Positions 7,990-16,670 of a DNA stretch of 41,945 bases are shown in pieces. Source of the DNA: an uncultured Lachnospiraceae bacterium (GTDB lineage Bacteria; Bacillota; Clostridia; Lachnospirales; Lachnospiraceae); assembly GCA_947167135.1 (NCBI GenBank), contig CAMVGV010000022.1, forward strand, positions 1 to 41,945, in the 5' to 3' direction. Under the pieces are notes generated by a model. That model did not search any database. It was not told where the DNA came from and saw only the letters and a list, made by a program, of their open reading frames with translations. Position 1 is the stretch's first letter. Every line of letters begins with the position of its first letter. The position numbers and the translations under genes were made by a program.

Positions 7990-9849
7990 CTATGACACCC
8001 TCTCAAAATACTCCGTAAGCCCCTCAATGGGAATGGGCTTTGAATACTTGTAGCCCTGCAGATATCGCCCGCACATCCTTATACACATCTGCTCATCATC
8101 CTTATTCTCTATGCCCTCGTAAAGCACAGAATAATGCATATCGCTGAACATATGGGCAAGGTATGAAACCATGGTTTCCGACTTTGTATCCGAGTTGCTG
8201 GCGACCACAAGGGAACGGTCAAATTTGATTATATCAAAGGGAAGCTCTATTATCCTGTCAAAATTCGAATATCCGGTTCCGAAGTCATCGAGATAGAATT
8301 TGATACCGCTATCCTTCAATTCGTTTATCTTATCCCTGACAATTATAAAGTCCTGCTCACTCTGGCTTTCCGTAAGCTCTATGGCAAGCTTTTCATAAGG
8401 TATCCCGTTACTTTCTATTATCTTTAGCACCTTTTCGCTGAAATCACTTTCCCTCACATCGATCATGGAGAAATTCACCGAAATACGTTTCAGGTAATAA
8501 CCCTCGCTTATTAGCCTCCTTATGGCGAGACAGGTCTTATTTAAGATGATCAGACTGAGTATCTTGATATAGCCGTATTTTTCCGCAATCGGAATAAAGC
8601 TATCAGGATAGACGATACCCATTTTTTCAAGCTTAAGCCTCATCAGAGCCTCTGCGGTATCGTATTTTCCGCTTCGCGCATTCAAAACCGGCTGGCAGTA
8701 AACCTTCACACGGCTGTCATTTAAATCTCCCTTCCTGAATATGTCCTCCAGCTCATGTACTATGTATTTATGCTCCCTGTATGCTTCTATATCCTTTTTA
8801 TCCACATACTTTACCTCCCGGTCGCCCATAAGGCTTTCAAGGTACCTTATGAGATCCAGGTAATCATTTGTTTTGCCGATCTCATCGATCGTGGTAAGGA
8901 AGATGATCTTGTGATCAAGCCTGAACCTTTCGTGCTGTGTATAAAAGTCCTTAAGCATACTGTCAAGCCGTTCACGGTAATCGGGATTTTTCGCGGTTTC
9001 GGCAACCAGCACTATACGTCCCCCGGAAAGCCTGAACAGCAGGGCTCTCTTAAAGAAATGATGATTATAATGCCTTATAAGATCCTGCAGCTCCTTCGGG
9101 AACTTCCGGTCCTTCACATCAAACTCCTGGAGAAAGAGGCTCATTATCAGAAGCTCGTTTTTATGGGCATAGCTATAAGCCGTCAGATCCTCAAAGGCTG
9201 AGATATTTACGGCACCTATCTCGGGATCATAAGGGTTGGAATGCATAAAATACAGGATCGCATACATCGGAAACAGAAAAACAGCGGCAGTAAAGGAAGA
9301 CTGCCTGTGCATACCCTGTATCAGCATGACACATATGGAAAGCAGCGTGGTCACGACTATTCCGATATAGATCTGCTTATAGATCCTGCTTTTATGTAAT
9401 ATCAGCATAAGTAAGATAATTACGGCATAGAAGAAAAAGAAAAGGGGGAATAAACTCGGTCCCTGAATTATATTATTCTCTTCATCAATATAAAACACTG
9501 TACCGGTCACTGTGGTAACGATCTCATACAGGGCAATGAGCGCATACGCGGTCACAGCCGCATAGATATACTTATCGTCGGACTTCAGCTCCATATGAAG
9601 GGTTTCCTTCGCATAGAACACAAAATGAAGAAGGATGGCGAAAAGGGACAGATGAAAGGTGATACGGACCGCATAAACCACTTCATGTGGAACCGTATCA
9701 AGGGAATTCAGGAGCATGTGGTAAACAATATCCGATACCGCGGCAAGGATAAGCAGAAAGATACAGTTCCTGAATATTCTAAAGCTTTTGGTATGGTTAA
9801 TATATGCGGTGAAAATAAGCACAAGAAAAGCCAGGCAGGAGGCAAGCAC
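7990..9849 (-). CDS. Membrane EAL-domain c-di-GMP phosphodiesterase with degenerate GGDEF
   Basis: Predicted to hydrolyse c-di-GMP. I choose the GTG at 9847-9849 because GGGAG lies eight bases before it; the upstream GTG at 9864 has no such site. That gives 619 residues. About seven membrane helices span the first 200 residues. A degenerate GGDEF-like domain follows, where FRLSGGRIVLVA takes the place of the active site. The C-terminal EAL domain is complete: EALMRL, SVNFS, AIELTES, DDFGTGYS, IKFDRS, YEGIE and the QGYKYSKPI end. All metal and catalytic positions I can name are present, so activity is expected. It is co-directional with the GGDEF cyclase downstream, pairing opposite activities. 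Confidence 0.9.
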   Translation of the reverse strand: MLASCLAFLVLIFTAYINHTKSFRIFRNCIFLLILAAVSDIVYHMLLNSLDTVPHEVVYAVRITFHLSLFAILLHFVFYAKETLHMELKSDDKYIYAAVTAYALIALYEIVTTVTGTVFYIDEENNIIQGPSLFPLFFFFYAVIILLMLILHKSRIYKQIYIGIVVTTLLSICVMLIQGMHRQSSFTAAVFLFPMYAILYFMHSNPYDPEIGAVNISAFEDLTAYSYAHKNELLIMSLFLQEFDVKDRKFPKELQDLIRHYNHHFFKRALLFRLSGGRIVLVAETAKNPDYRERLDSMLKDFYTQHERFRLDHKIIFLTTIDEIGKTNDYLDLIRYLESLMGDREVKYVDKKDIEAYREHKYIVHELEDIFRKGDLNDSRVKVYCQPVLNARSGKYDTAEALMRLKLEKMGIVYPDSFIPIAEKYGYIKILSLIILNKTCLAIRRLISEGYYLKRISVNFSMIDVRESDFSEKVLKIIESNGIPYEKLAIELTESQSEQDFIIVRDKINELKDSGIKFYLDDFGTGYSNFDRIIELPFDIIKFDRSLVVASNSDTKSETMVSYLAHMFSDMHYSVLYEGIENKDDEQMCIRMCGRYLQGYKYSKPIPIEGLTEYFERVS

Positions 9850-9927
9850 AATGATGTCTCCCACCGGGCTGTAATTTCCGTAATAGGTTATAGCTGTACT
9901 GCTGATAGCTTAAACCTCCAATTCTCC

Positions 9928-10041
9928 TTATACTCTGAAGAAGCTCAGTTCGTCCTCCAGCTGCTTTGCTATTCCGCTAAGGTTCGAAGCACTTCCTGCA
10001 AGAATATTGACCGTTGCATTAAGTTCCTGCATAGATGCCTA
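9928..10041 (-). pseudogene. Stranded 3' end of the chemoreceptor gene after the amber codon
   Basis: Downstream of TAG 10039-10041 the frame reads ASMQELNATVNILAGSAS and continues to DELSFFRV before TAA at 9928-9930. That is the usual ending of a Clostridia methyl-accepting chemotaxis protein. No second frame change is present, so the mutation is either recent, a sequencing error, or suppressed. The gap from this TAA to the EAL gene is only about 80 bases, which fits an original chemoreceptor-EAL-GGDEF operon. Confidence 0.8.
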
Positions 10042-11592
10042 GGTTTCCTCGGTTGAAGCAGCATTCTCTTCGGAAATGGCGGACAGTGAACTCATGGCAT
10101 CCACTATCTGATCCTTATTGGCGTTACATTCCTCCGTAAGACCTGAGATCGTATTCACTCCGTCCACGGTACCTGATACATTATCAATAAGACCCTGGAT
10201 TATCTCCACTGTCTCACCGAGTACCGATATAACCTCATCGCCTATTGCAGTCACTTCATCCGTCTTGTCCGTTGCATCATTGGCATGGATAAGAAGCTGG
10301 CTCATCTCATCACGGATCTCACCTGCTATGTCTCCGCTCTCTGCAGCAAGCTTTCCGATCTCCTCAGCCACAACCGCAAAGCCCCTGCCCTGTTCTCCGG
10401 CTCTTGCAGCCTCGATAGAAGCATTAAGGGCTAAGAGGTTTGTCTGTGAAGCAATGCCTGTTATGCCGTCAACCTTTTCATTGACCTTATTGACAGCTGC
10501 ATTGGTTTCCTTCATGGTGTCGGAGATAACCTTAACGGACTCGCCCATCTTGTTCATATTATCCTGAAGCTTCTTCAATGCGGTTGCTGACTGCTGTGAA
10601 GCATCATTCATGTAAGCTGCGTTGCCTGCAAGGTTTTCAGCATTATCCGAAACATTCTGTATGGCATCCGAAAGCATCCCGATATTCTCTGTAGACTTCT
10701 GAACGGAATCTGCCTGATCGGTGGCTCCCTTTGCCATTTCCTGTACGGCCTCGGAAACACCGTCGGCGGTACCGCTTATCTGCTGTGCGGTATCGGAGAG
10801 ACTTGCCGCTTCATTAAGAGTGGTCGACGCAGCTTCCTTTGCTGACGTAATAACCTCGTTCAATTTATCCGAAAGCAGGGAAACATTTCCGCTTATCTCA
10901 TCGATCTCCTTTATTGCCGAGCTCATGTCATGGTTACTCGTCAGATCTCCCCCTGCAAGACTCTCAATCGTGTCAACCACTGCGTTTATGGAATCCACGA
11001 CTCTCTTCGAAATGATAAAGATTATGACGGCAAAGATCACAAGGCTTATGACAACCGTGATCACAAGGGAGATTATGATCGCATTTATGCTGCCCCTTAC
11101 ATCATCCACCGGCTCTCCTGCCCAGGCCGCTCCTACGACCTTTCCGTCAGCCGATTTTATAGGTACATAACACACGAAATATTTCTTGTTTCCGACGGGC
11201 ACATTATCCGCCTGAACCACCTCACCGTTCTGTACACGGCTCCAAATGGCGGCATCCATCTTCGTTCCTTCATTTCGTGAGCCGTCTTCCTTCAACGTGG
11301 ATGTGATATAACGGGTATCACCGACAAATACGGTCATATCGATATCCTCGCTCTTAAGCATATCCACATAATCATGCTCATAGGGAATGTCATTTCCCGC
11401 ATTGATATCATACTGGTAATATTTCCACAGGCTCTCCGTTGTAGCATACAGCTTTTCGTAAACACCCTTAGAAAGCTGATCCGTTACCCTGTTGGTCGTG
11501 ATCAGAATGATGATGATACCGGACAATATGAGCGGTATAAAACCGATCATAAGTAATACTGCAGTAAATGGTAACTTCTTTTTGTTCTTCAT
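10039..11592 (-). CDS. Methyl-accepting chemotaxis protein, truncated by in-frame amber codon
   Basis: A transmembrane chemoreceptor: N-terminal helix (about residues 12-32), extracellular Cache-like sensor (35-165), second helix (170-195), HAMP domain, and cytoplasmic signalling coiled coil. The kinase-control tip is intact ([18 protein letters not shown] near residue 390). ATG 11592 has AAAGGTGGAG upstream. The frame stops after STEET at a TAG (10039-10041), giving 517 residues. Beyond it the same frame continues for 36 codons with a perfect receptor C terminus (see 9928-10041). The family normally has Ser here (STEETSASMQEL), so TCG to TAG is the simplest change. The truncated protein may still reach CheA, but it lacks the last part of the coiled coil. 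Confidence 0.85.
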   Translation of the reverse strand: MKNKKKLPFTAVLLMIGFIPLILSGIIIILITTNRVTDQLSKGVYEKLYATTESLWKYYQYDINAGNDIPYEHDYVDMLKSEDIDMTVFVGDTRYITSTLKEDGSRNEGTKMDAAIWSRVQNGEVVQADNVPVGNKKYFVCYVPIKSADGKVVGAAWAGEPVDDVRGSINAIIISLVITVVISLVIFAVIIFIISKRVVDSINAVVDTIESLAGGDLTSNHDMSSAIKEIDEISGNVSLLSDKLNEVITSAKEAASTTLNEAASLSDTAQQISGTADGVSEAVQEMAKGATDQADSVQKSTENIGMLSDAIQNVSDNAENLAGNAAYMNDASQQSATALKKLQDNMNKMGESVKVISDTMKETNAAVNKVNEKVDGITGIASQTNLLALNASIEAARAGEQGRGFAVVAEEIGKLAAESGDIAGEIRDEMSQLLIHANDATDKTDEVTAIGDEVISVLGETVEIIQGLIDNVSGTVDGVNTISGLTEECNANKDQIVDAMSSLSAISEENAASTEET

Positions 11593-11798
11593 AATACTCC
11601 ACCTTTCTTAAAACATCTTCATTAACACTGCTCCGTTACACAACAAATAACCCTGCTGACCGGGCATCATTATAGTTATGAAGCTTATTAATGATAAGAA
11701 CGGATGTGAGCATTGAACGCATCTCCCCTGTATTCCCTGACTCACAACCCCTTTGCCGGAGGCATTACAATTACTGTAAAACCTTGCCCGGCAATAAC
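11593..11798 (-). promoter_or_regulatory. Structured 5' leader of the chemoreceptor gene, class unknown
   Basis: About 206 bases lie between the predicted distal start site and the chemoreceptor ATG. The 5' part folds into a hairpin with arms GCCGG.GCA and TGC..CCGGC (11755-11792) and an inner TTAC/GTAA pair. After it come TTGTGAGTCAGGGAATAC and a GATG(C/T)G-type stem (about 11704-11724). The promoter-proximal position and GC-rich folding look like a riboswitch or other leader RNA. I could not match it to a known class. A second, proximal promoter (11669-11697) would bypass it. Confidence 0.4.
11669..11697 (-). promoter_or_regulatory. Proximal promoter candidate of the chemoreceptor gene
   Basis: On the minus strand: TTATCA (11692-11697), 17-base spacer, TATAAT (11669-11674). 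The -10 is perfect and the -35 weak. It would give a 70-base leader without the structured element upstream. Confidence 0.5.
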
Positions 11799-11804
11799 AC
11801 CTTA

Positions 11805-11833
11805 ATAATACCCCCCTCGCGCTGGAACGTCAA
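11805..11833 (-). promoter_or_regulatory. Distal promoter of the chemoreceptor gene
   Basis: On the minus strand: TTGACG (11828-11833), 17-base spacer, TATTAT (11805-11810). The start is expected near 11798, at the base of the structured leader. The -35 sits directly after the namZ-remnant terminator hairpin. Confidence 0.6.
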
Positions 11834-11834
11834 G

Positions 11835-11873
11835 AAAGGCCTGTACTACTCTTCGTACAGAAGATAAGCCTTT
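11835..11873 (-). terminator. Intrinsic terminator overlapping the end of the namZ remnant
   Basis: A two-part stem on the minus strand: AAAGGC pairs with GCCTTT (11868-11873 / 11835-11840) and CTGTAC with GTACAG (11855-11860 / 11841-11846), with a 7-base bulge and an 8-base loop, followed by CTT. It contains the TAG stop of the namZ remnant. Confidence 0.55.
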
Positions 11874-12286
11874 CTCTGCTTCTTAAAGCTTTCTATATCC
11901 GCTTTCCAGGAGGATTTAATCTCCTCTGCCGTTTCCCCTGCCATTATGCGCTTCCGCAGATCGTCCGACCCGCTCAGAAGATCCAGCCAGTACCTGCCCT
12001 TCTGATCCGGGGTGCCGAAGAAATCCGAGTCCGGAGAGGTATCCATATAGGCATGATAGGCATCAAGTATATACTCCGGATTAATACCGGCTTCCCATAT
12101 ATCTGTGATCGGAATATCCCTTAGATCCTTTCCCCGGCAGAGCTGTCCCTCAAAAGGAGGTGTCACGGCTCCGTCCATGCTGCGGGGTGTAAAGGAAAAG
12201 TCAAAGCTCTCACTATCCTTCAGGGAAGGACAGCCGTATACCTCAAAGGGAAAGACCGTTCCCCTTCCTCCGTGTTTTTCGGAACG
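11846..12286 (-). pseudogene. 3' remnant of a NamZ/DUF1343-type exo-N-acetylmuramidase gene
   Basis: Reading this frame N to C gives GGRGTVFPFEVYGCPSL, then FSFTPRSMDGAVTPPFEGQLC, and ends WKADIESFKKQRKAYLLYEE. These are the C-terminal landmarks of DUF1343/NamZ proteins, which trim N-acetylmuramic acid from peptidoglycan fragments. Full proteins have about 390-420 residues; only about 147 remain. Homology stops right where the upstream membrane gene ends (12288), and that frame reaches a TAG at 12320-12322 without a plausible start. The first ATG (12178) has no ribosome binding site. I call it a 5'-deleted gene. A 9-bp inverted repeat (12254-12289) lies at the break. Confidence 0.75.
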
Positions 12287-12289
12287 GTC
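12254..12289 (-). terminator. GACCGTTCC/GGAACGGTC hairpin at a gene junction
   Basis: A perfect 9-bp stem (12281-12289 with 12254-12262) and 18-base loop, starting inside the stop codon of the membrane protein gene and followed by TTTCCCTTTG. It may terminate that gene. One arm is also coding sequence of the namZ remnant, so it may have been made by the deletion joining the two. Confidence 0.45.
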
Positions 12290-13163
12290 ACTCCTTTGGT
12301 CTGATAATAAGGCTGTCTGCTATTTTAGATGACTTTGAAAACTTAAGTGTGGAATAGCCGATAAAGGAAAAAACCACAGCACCCGCAAGATTCACCAGAA
12401 GATCCTTCATGGTGTCAATGATCCCTATATCCAGATAGCCCCCTTCTACTTTGTAGGTTTCCCCGGAGGCCGTATGTATTATGGTATCCGTAATTCCCGC
12501 AACGTCTATGGGGGTTCCCATATTGGCGGGATCAAGGGTTACCGATCCGAATTCCCGGACAATGAAATCCTTCTGCATATCCAGAAAGAAGAGCTGATCC
12601 ATTGTAAACTCAAAAAACTCCCATACCACTCCCACGGTCATTGAAAAGCAGAAGGCCACAAGGGTCAGATAGAAGGGTGACAGATTCACATTTTTACTGC
12701 CCCTGTTTAAGAGATATACAAGGGAAAACCCGATCGCTGCGCATAAGAATCCGTTCATTGTATGGAGCATGGTGTCCCAGCCGTGGATCCTCACGTAGTA
12801 ATGGTTTACCTCTCCCAGTATCTCTGCCGCGAAGATAAAGCCGAATATAATGACCTGGAATACCGGCGGTATCACGACCTTCATCTTATCCTGTATGATG
12901 GCGGGAATAAAGAAGAGAATCAAGGACAGGATACAGAGCATGGCACTCTGATAGTTCCCTGTGATTATACATCTTATAAGGGTAAGGATCACCAGTATCC
13001 TTAAAACCGTATAGAAGATAAAGGTCTTCCGGTTCCCTTTGTATGAGTCTATAAGCTGCTTTCTGTAATTTCCGATATTCATGATGCTTAGATAGATCTC
13101 CTTTCTTAATCCATAAACCCGCCGTGGTTTTTTGCGCTGTATTTCCTTAATCTGACCGGTCAT
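12288..13163 (-). CDS. Polytopic membrane protein, DUF2238/YjdF-like
   Basis: A 291-residue integral membrane protein with a basic N terminus, about seven hydrophobic segments, and the pattern HGWDTMLHTMNGFLCAAIGF (about residues 127-146). This pattern, plus a GVVWEFFEFTMDQLFF helix and a late DTMKDLLVNLAGAV helix, resembles the YjdF/DUF2238 membrane family; I recall the likeness and did not search it. The start ATG 13163 has GGGAG seven bases upstream and an extended -10 promoter about 27 bases upstream. MNIG at 13082 is an alternative start preceded by AAGGAG, but with long spacing. It is divergent from the rhodanese-TtcA gene. Function unknown. Confidence 0.7.
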   Translation of the reverse strand: MTGQIKEIQRKKPRRVYGLRKEIYLSIMNIGNYRKQLIDSYKGNRKTFIFYTVLRILVILTLIRCIITGNYQSAMLCILSLILFFIPAIIQDKMKVVIPPVFQVIIFGFIFAAEILGEVNHYYVRIHGWDTMLHTMNGFLCAAIGFSLVYLLNRGSKNVNLSPFYLTLVAFCFSMTVGVVWEFFEFTMDQLFFLDMQKDFIVREFGSVTLDPANMGTPIDVAGITDTIIHTASGETYKVEGGYLDIGIIDTMKDLLVNLAGAVVFSFIGYSTLKFSKSSKIADSLIIRPKE

Positions 13164-13189
13164 ACCCTGTCTCCCGGCTACACCTTGTC

Positions 13190-13198
13190 ATTATAACA
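13190..13198 (-). promoter_or_regulatory. Extended -10 promoter for the DUF2238-like gene
   Basis: TGTTATAAT on the minus strand (TATAAT at 13190-13195). The start near 13183 gives a 20-base leader containing GGGAG before ATG 13163. No good -35 is visible, as expected for the extended -10 type. Confidence 0.55.
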
Positions 13199-13237
13199 CG
13201 TCAAACTATGAAAGACCCCAAAAATAAAGCTTATAAG

Positions 13238-13266
13238 TTGCATTTTCTAAGGTATTAATATATAAA
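13238..13266 (+). promoter_or_regulatory. Promoter of the rhodanese-TtcA gene
   Basis: TTGCAT (13238-13243), 17-base spacer, TATAAA (13261-13266). The start is expected near 13273. It is back to back with the promoter of the membrane protein gene. Confidence 0.6.
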
Positions 13267-13320
13267 AGGTTTGGACGCCAGAAGTCTCTTAGAATGATAG
13301 CCGGAGGTTATGATAAGAAA

Positions 13321-14466
13321 ATGCGCTATTCCAGAAGGATCGAAGATATGCTCTCTGACACCAGAGATAAGATGATAATAGATATACGTAGCGAAGAGGA
13401 TTTTATGAAGGGCTCATATCCGGGAGCGATGAATTTCCCGGAGGATAAATTTGATTCCCACATTACCGATCTTAGAAAAGATATTCCCATATATCTGATC
13501 TGCTATTCGGGAAAGCGCTCTCTTGAGATCTGCAGTGAGCTTAATCCCAGAGGTTACGAGATATACAGTATCCACGGAGGGATCCACGGCTGTTACCTCC
13601 ATTTCAATAAAGAGAGATCCCGGGATCCTGAGGCCGCAGCACTCAGGCGGAGAAATATAGAAAGAAGCATAATAAAAACCTACAGGAGCGAATTATGGAG
13701 CCGCTTCACCAGAGCCATCAAAAATTATGAGCTTATTAAGGACGGTGACAGGATCGCCGTATGCATTTCCGGAGGAAAGGATTCCATGCTGATGGCAAAG
13801 CTCTTTCAGGAGCTTGAAAGGCATGGGAAAAAGAATTTCGAAGCCGTATATCTGGTAATGGATCCGGGATACAACAGTATCAACCTTGAAACCATTATGA
13901 GTAATGCCGCTCTTATGCAGGTACCGGTCCAGGTATTCGAATCCCGGATCTTTGACGTTGTAGATGCTGCAGCTGATTCACCCTGCTATCTCTGCGCAAG
14001 GATGCGCAGGGGTGCACTCTACAGCAGGGCAAGGGAATTAAACTGTAATAAGATCGCGCTTGGGCACCACTATGATGATGTTATTGAGACTATTCTGATG
14101 GGAATGCTGTACGGAGGACAGATACAGGGCATGATGCCGAAGCTCCACAGCACTAATTTTGAAGGAATGGAGCTTATCCGCCCCCTCTACCTTATCCGTG
14201 AGAACGATATAAAAAGGTGGCGGGACCATAATAAGCTGAACTTCATAAACTGCGCCTGCAGGCTTACAGAAAGCTGCTCGAGCTGCGGCGGAACCGAAAA
14301 AGGCAGCAAACGAGCGGAAATAAAGGCGCTCATCAGGGATCTGAAGGATAAAAACCCGTACATCGAAGCAAACATTTTTAAGAGCGTTGAAAATGTTCAC
14401 CTGGGCACCGTTATAGGCTACAAGACCCCCGATGGCGAAAAACACTGTTTTCTGGATGACTATTGA
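13321..14466 (+). CDS. Rhodanese-TtcA fusion: tRNA 2-thiocytidine synthase-like protein
   Basis: Two parts are fused. Residues about 1-95 form a rhodanese domain (IDIRSEEDFMKGSYPG) with a sulfur-carrying Cys61 in CYSGKRS. Residues about 120-381 form a TtcA-type PP-loop ATPase with SGGKDS at 150-155, GHHYDDVIET, and cysteines suited to an iron-sulfur cluster (CYLC at 222-225, CAC at 311-313, CSSC at 319-322). TtcA thiolates cytidine 32 of tRNA; the rhodanese domain could deliver persulfide directly. I prefer ATG 13321, 13 bases after GGAGG; ATG 13294 is in frame but lacks a binding site. It converges with the second chemoreceptor gene with no intergenic base. Confidence 0.85.
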   Translation: MRYSRRIEDMLSDTRDKMIIDIRSEEDFMKGSYPGAMNFPEDKFDSHITDLRKDIPIYLICYSGKRSLEICSELNPRGYEIYSIHGGIHGCYLHFNKERSRDPEAAALRRRNIERSIIKTYRSELWSRFTRAIKNYELIKDGDRIAVCISGGKDSMLMAKLFQELERHGKKNFEAVYLVMDPGYNSINLETIMSNAALMQVPVQVFESRIFDVVDAAADSPCYLCARMRRGALYSRARELNCNKIALGHHYDDVIETILMGMLYGGQIQGMMPKLHSTNFEGMELIRPLYLIRENDIKRWRDHNKLNFINCACRLTESCSSCGGTEKGSKRAEIKALIRDLKDKNPYIEANIFKSVENVHLGTVIGYKTPDGEKHCFLDDY

Positions 14467-16554
14467 TCACCTCCAGTTGAATCTGTCGGTAATCTCTCCA
14501 AGCTCCCTTACTGCCTCTCTTGCTTCCAAAAGCTTCCGGTAGCCCTTGTCATTTGATACTCTCATCTCATCGGATCTTCCGGCGATATCGTCTATACGGT
14601 TCGATGAGTTCTCGGTCATATTATTTATATCCCCGGCAGCAGAAACGATCTCTTCAATATGCATCTCAAGTGAGGCGGTACCTGAACGCACCTCTGCCAT
14701 CTTTGCTATAAAGTAGTCAGCATCCTCCCTGTAACGGGCCCCGGAATCCTTAAACATCCCGTAATCCGTAAGAACGGTTTCCTCAAGGAAGCTCATAAGC
14801 TCCGTTATGCAATCATTAAGATTCGCCATTGCATCGCTTACTTCATCCACTATACCGCTGATATTATCAACGGTTTTAAGTGTCTCCGCAGCAAGTGATC
14901 CGATCTCGTCTGCAACAACTGCAAAGCCCCGTCCCGCATCTCCCGCACGGGCCGCCTCAATACTGGCATTTAAGGCCAGAAGGTTTGTCTGAGAGGAAAT
15001 ACTCTTGATGTCGTCGGTAAGCTCATTTATGCGCTTAACGGCCTTGGATTTCTCAATAGCCTCATCGCTCTTTACCTTCATAACATCATACATCTCATGG
15101 GTCTTTTCGCTGGAAAGGGTACTCCTTTGTTCCATCTCTCCGGCCCTTGCCTGTATTTCCCTGGAATCCTCCTCACTCTTCACGGCAAGGGAATTTATCT
15201 CCCTGGTCTGGTTCTTCGCTCTTTCCACGGTCTCGACGATCTGAGAGGTATTGTCCGCAGCCTTCTTCATCCCCTCGGCAAGATGCCCTGTCTCTTCACT
15301 GTTATTATCGGCACGGTCATTGTTTTCCCTCATTATGGCGTCAAGCTCATCTATACTTTCATTTATCGTCTTTTCCACACTTCTGAAGGAGCTGACCATT
15401 TCACGGAAGGAGGAACGCATATCATACACGCCGTTTGCCATCTGTCCGATCTCGTCCTTATGCTTCATCAGCTCGTGCCCGCTCTCCGAAGAGGTAAGAT
15501 CCAGCTTTGCGGTCTTTCCTATTATCTCCGTAAGGGTGTGTATAGGCTTTGAAAGACCATTCCCCACCAGAAGTCCCACAACAGAGCTTACGACTATGGC
15601 AAGAAGTATGGCTCCGAGGATTATAAAGAGAAGTGAATAAGCTTCGGCAAAGATCTCCTTCTTCGGAGCCGTAAGCACAAGTATCATCCCGTTTTTAAGC
15701 GGAGTTGAGACCAAAAGCTTTTCAACACCGTTATATTTGTATTCATAGGCCGTATTATTGGATGTGGCCTGGATATAAGAGCCCACTCCCGAAAGAGAGC
15801 CGTCAAGGGATGACAGAGCCTGTCCTACCTCTGCACTCTTATGGTAAACGATATTACCGTCCTTATTCGTAAGGAAGCCGTAGCCCGTATCAAAAAGCGA
15901 AATTCCGTCTATCATATCCGTAAGGGCCGTAAAAGCGATATCCATTCCCACTATGCCTATGGAAGTACCGTCCTCCGCATAGATCGGAACCACGTAGGAT
16001 ATCATGTAAACATTGATATTGCTGTTCAGATAGGGATCCATCCATATCGGGCCGCCGTTATTAACGGGGATGTAGTACCAGCCCACATGCTCAAGATCTG
16101 AAGGGTCATACATAGAGAAATCCGTAGGCTCGACAGCGTTAAAGGGTTCGCTGAGACTGTTCCTGGTAAGGAAGCATCCGGAGGTTGGATTTGAGTATTC
16201 GGGATTATAACGGATATAGCTGGTTATCGCTCCGTCAGTATGCTCGGAGAAGCGGAAGACCTGCTCCAGTACCTCATTGGTGAATGCATCCGCATAATTC
16301 ACATCCGAGAAGAAACGACGCTCACTTATCCTGCTCTTAACGATATCTGCAAGGATATTGACCGACTGTTCTACCCTGAGCACAGTAGAGTCCATTTCAT
16401 TTGCAACGGCCGCGGTCTGATTCACCATATTCTCCCTGGAATCAGCCTCGGAGATCTGCATGGTGCTTCTTATGGATAGTACGCCCACTATAACAGCCGT
16501 GAGCAAAGAACATAATAAAATACCTACGACAAGCTTGAAACGAATAGTCTTCAT
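14467..16554 (-). CDS. Methyl-accepting chemotaxis protein with dCache sensor
   Basis: A 695-residue chemoreceptor. A membrane helix (about residues 8-28) leads into a large extracellular double-Cache domain (about 35-290, including GWYYIPVNNGGPIWMDPYLN and a GIVGMDIAF strand). A second helix (about 310-332), a HAMP domain with the GLSKPIHTLTEI pattern, and a cytoplasmic coiled coil follow. The signalling tip is [18 protein letters not shown] near residue 530. dCache domains often bind amino acids or organic acids. GAGAGGAG precedes the ATG. The C terminus ends ITDRFNWR and lacks a CheR-docking pentapeptide. The TGA directly abuts the stop of the rhodanese-TtcA gene. Confidence 0.92.
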   Translation of the reverse strand: MKTIRFKLVVGILLCSLLTAVIVGVLSIRSTMQISEADSRENMVNQTAAVANEMDSTVLRVEQSVNILADIVKSRISERRFFSDVNYADAFTNEVLEQVFRFSEHTDGAITSYIRYNPEYSNPTSGCFLTRNSLSEPFNAVEPTDFSMYDPSDLEHVGWYYIPVNNGGPIWMDPYLNSNINVYMISYVVPIYAEDGTSIGIVGMDIAFTALTDMIDGISLFDTGYGFLTNKDGNIVYHKSAEVGQALSSLDGSLSGVGSYIQATSNNTAYEYKYNGVEKLLVSTPLKNGMILVLTAPKKEIFAEAYSLLFIILGAILLAIVVSSVVGLLVGNGLSKPIHTLTEIIGKTAKLDLTSSESGHELMKHKDEIGQMANGVYDMRSSFREMVSSFRSVEKTINESIDELDAIMRENNDRADNNSEETGHLAEGMKKAADNTSQIVETVERAKNQTREINSLAVKSEEDSREIQARAGEMEQRSTLSSEKTHEMYDVMKVKSDEAIEKSKAVKRINELTDDIKSISSQTNLLALNASIEAARAGDAGRGFAVVADEIGSLAAETLKTVDNISGIVDEVSDAMANLNDCITELMSFLEETVLTDYGMFKDSGARYREDADYFIAKMAEVRSGTASLEMHIEEIVSAAGDINNMTENSSNRIDDIAGRSDEMRVSNDKGYRKLLEAREAVRELGEITDRFNWR

Positions 16555-16670
16555 ATTGTCAAGTCTCCTCTCGTTCTTCTCCCCTCTTTATTATTCTATC
16601 TTAGCATCTTAAAAAATTTCCCACAAGAGAAAATATGATGATACAAACACCGGTTGACGGATCCTTTGTA

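Noticed and set aside
10039-10041. Genome-wide recoding of TAG
   Set aside because: TAG seems to be an ordinary stop elsewhere (end of the namZ remnant), and one interrupted gene is not enough.
11700-11798. Cobalamin or GEMM riboswitch
   Set aside because: GAGTCAGG recalls the cobalamin 3' end, but the remaining core elements are missing, and the GEMM core is absent.
13273-13290. A further copy of the GACGCCAAAAGT element
   Set aside because: GGACGCCAGAAGTC is similar over only about 15 bases, with no partner end; could be chance.
14460-14470. Terminator between the convergent rhodanese-TtcA and chemoreceptor genes
   Set aside because: The two stop codons directly abut; there is no intergenic base.
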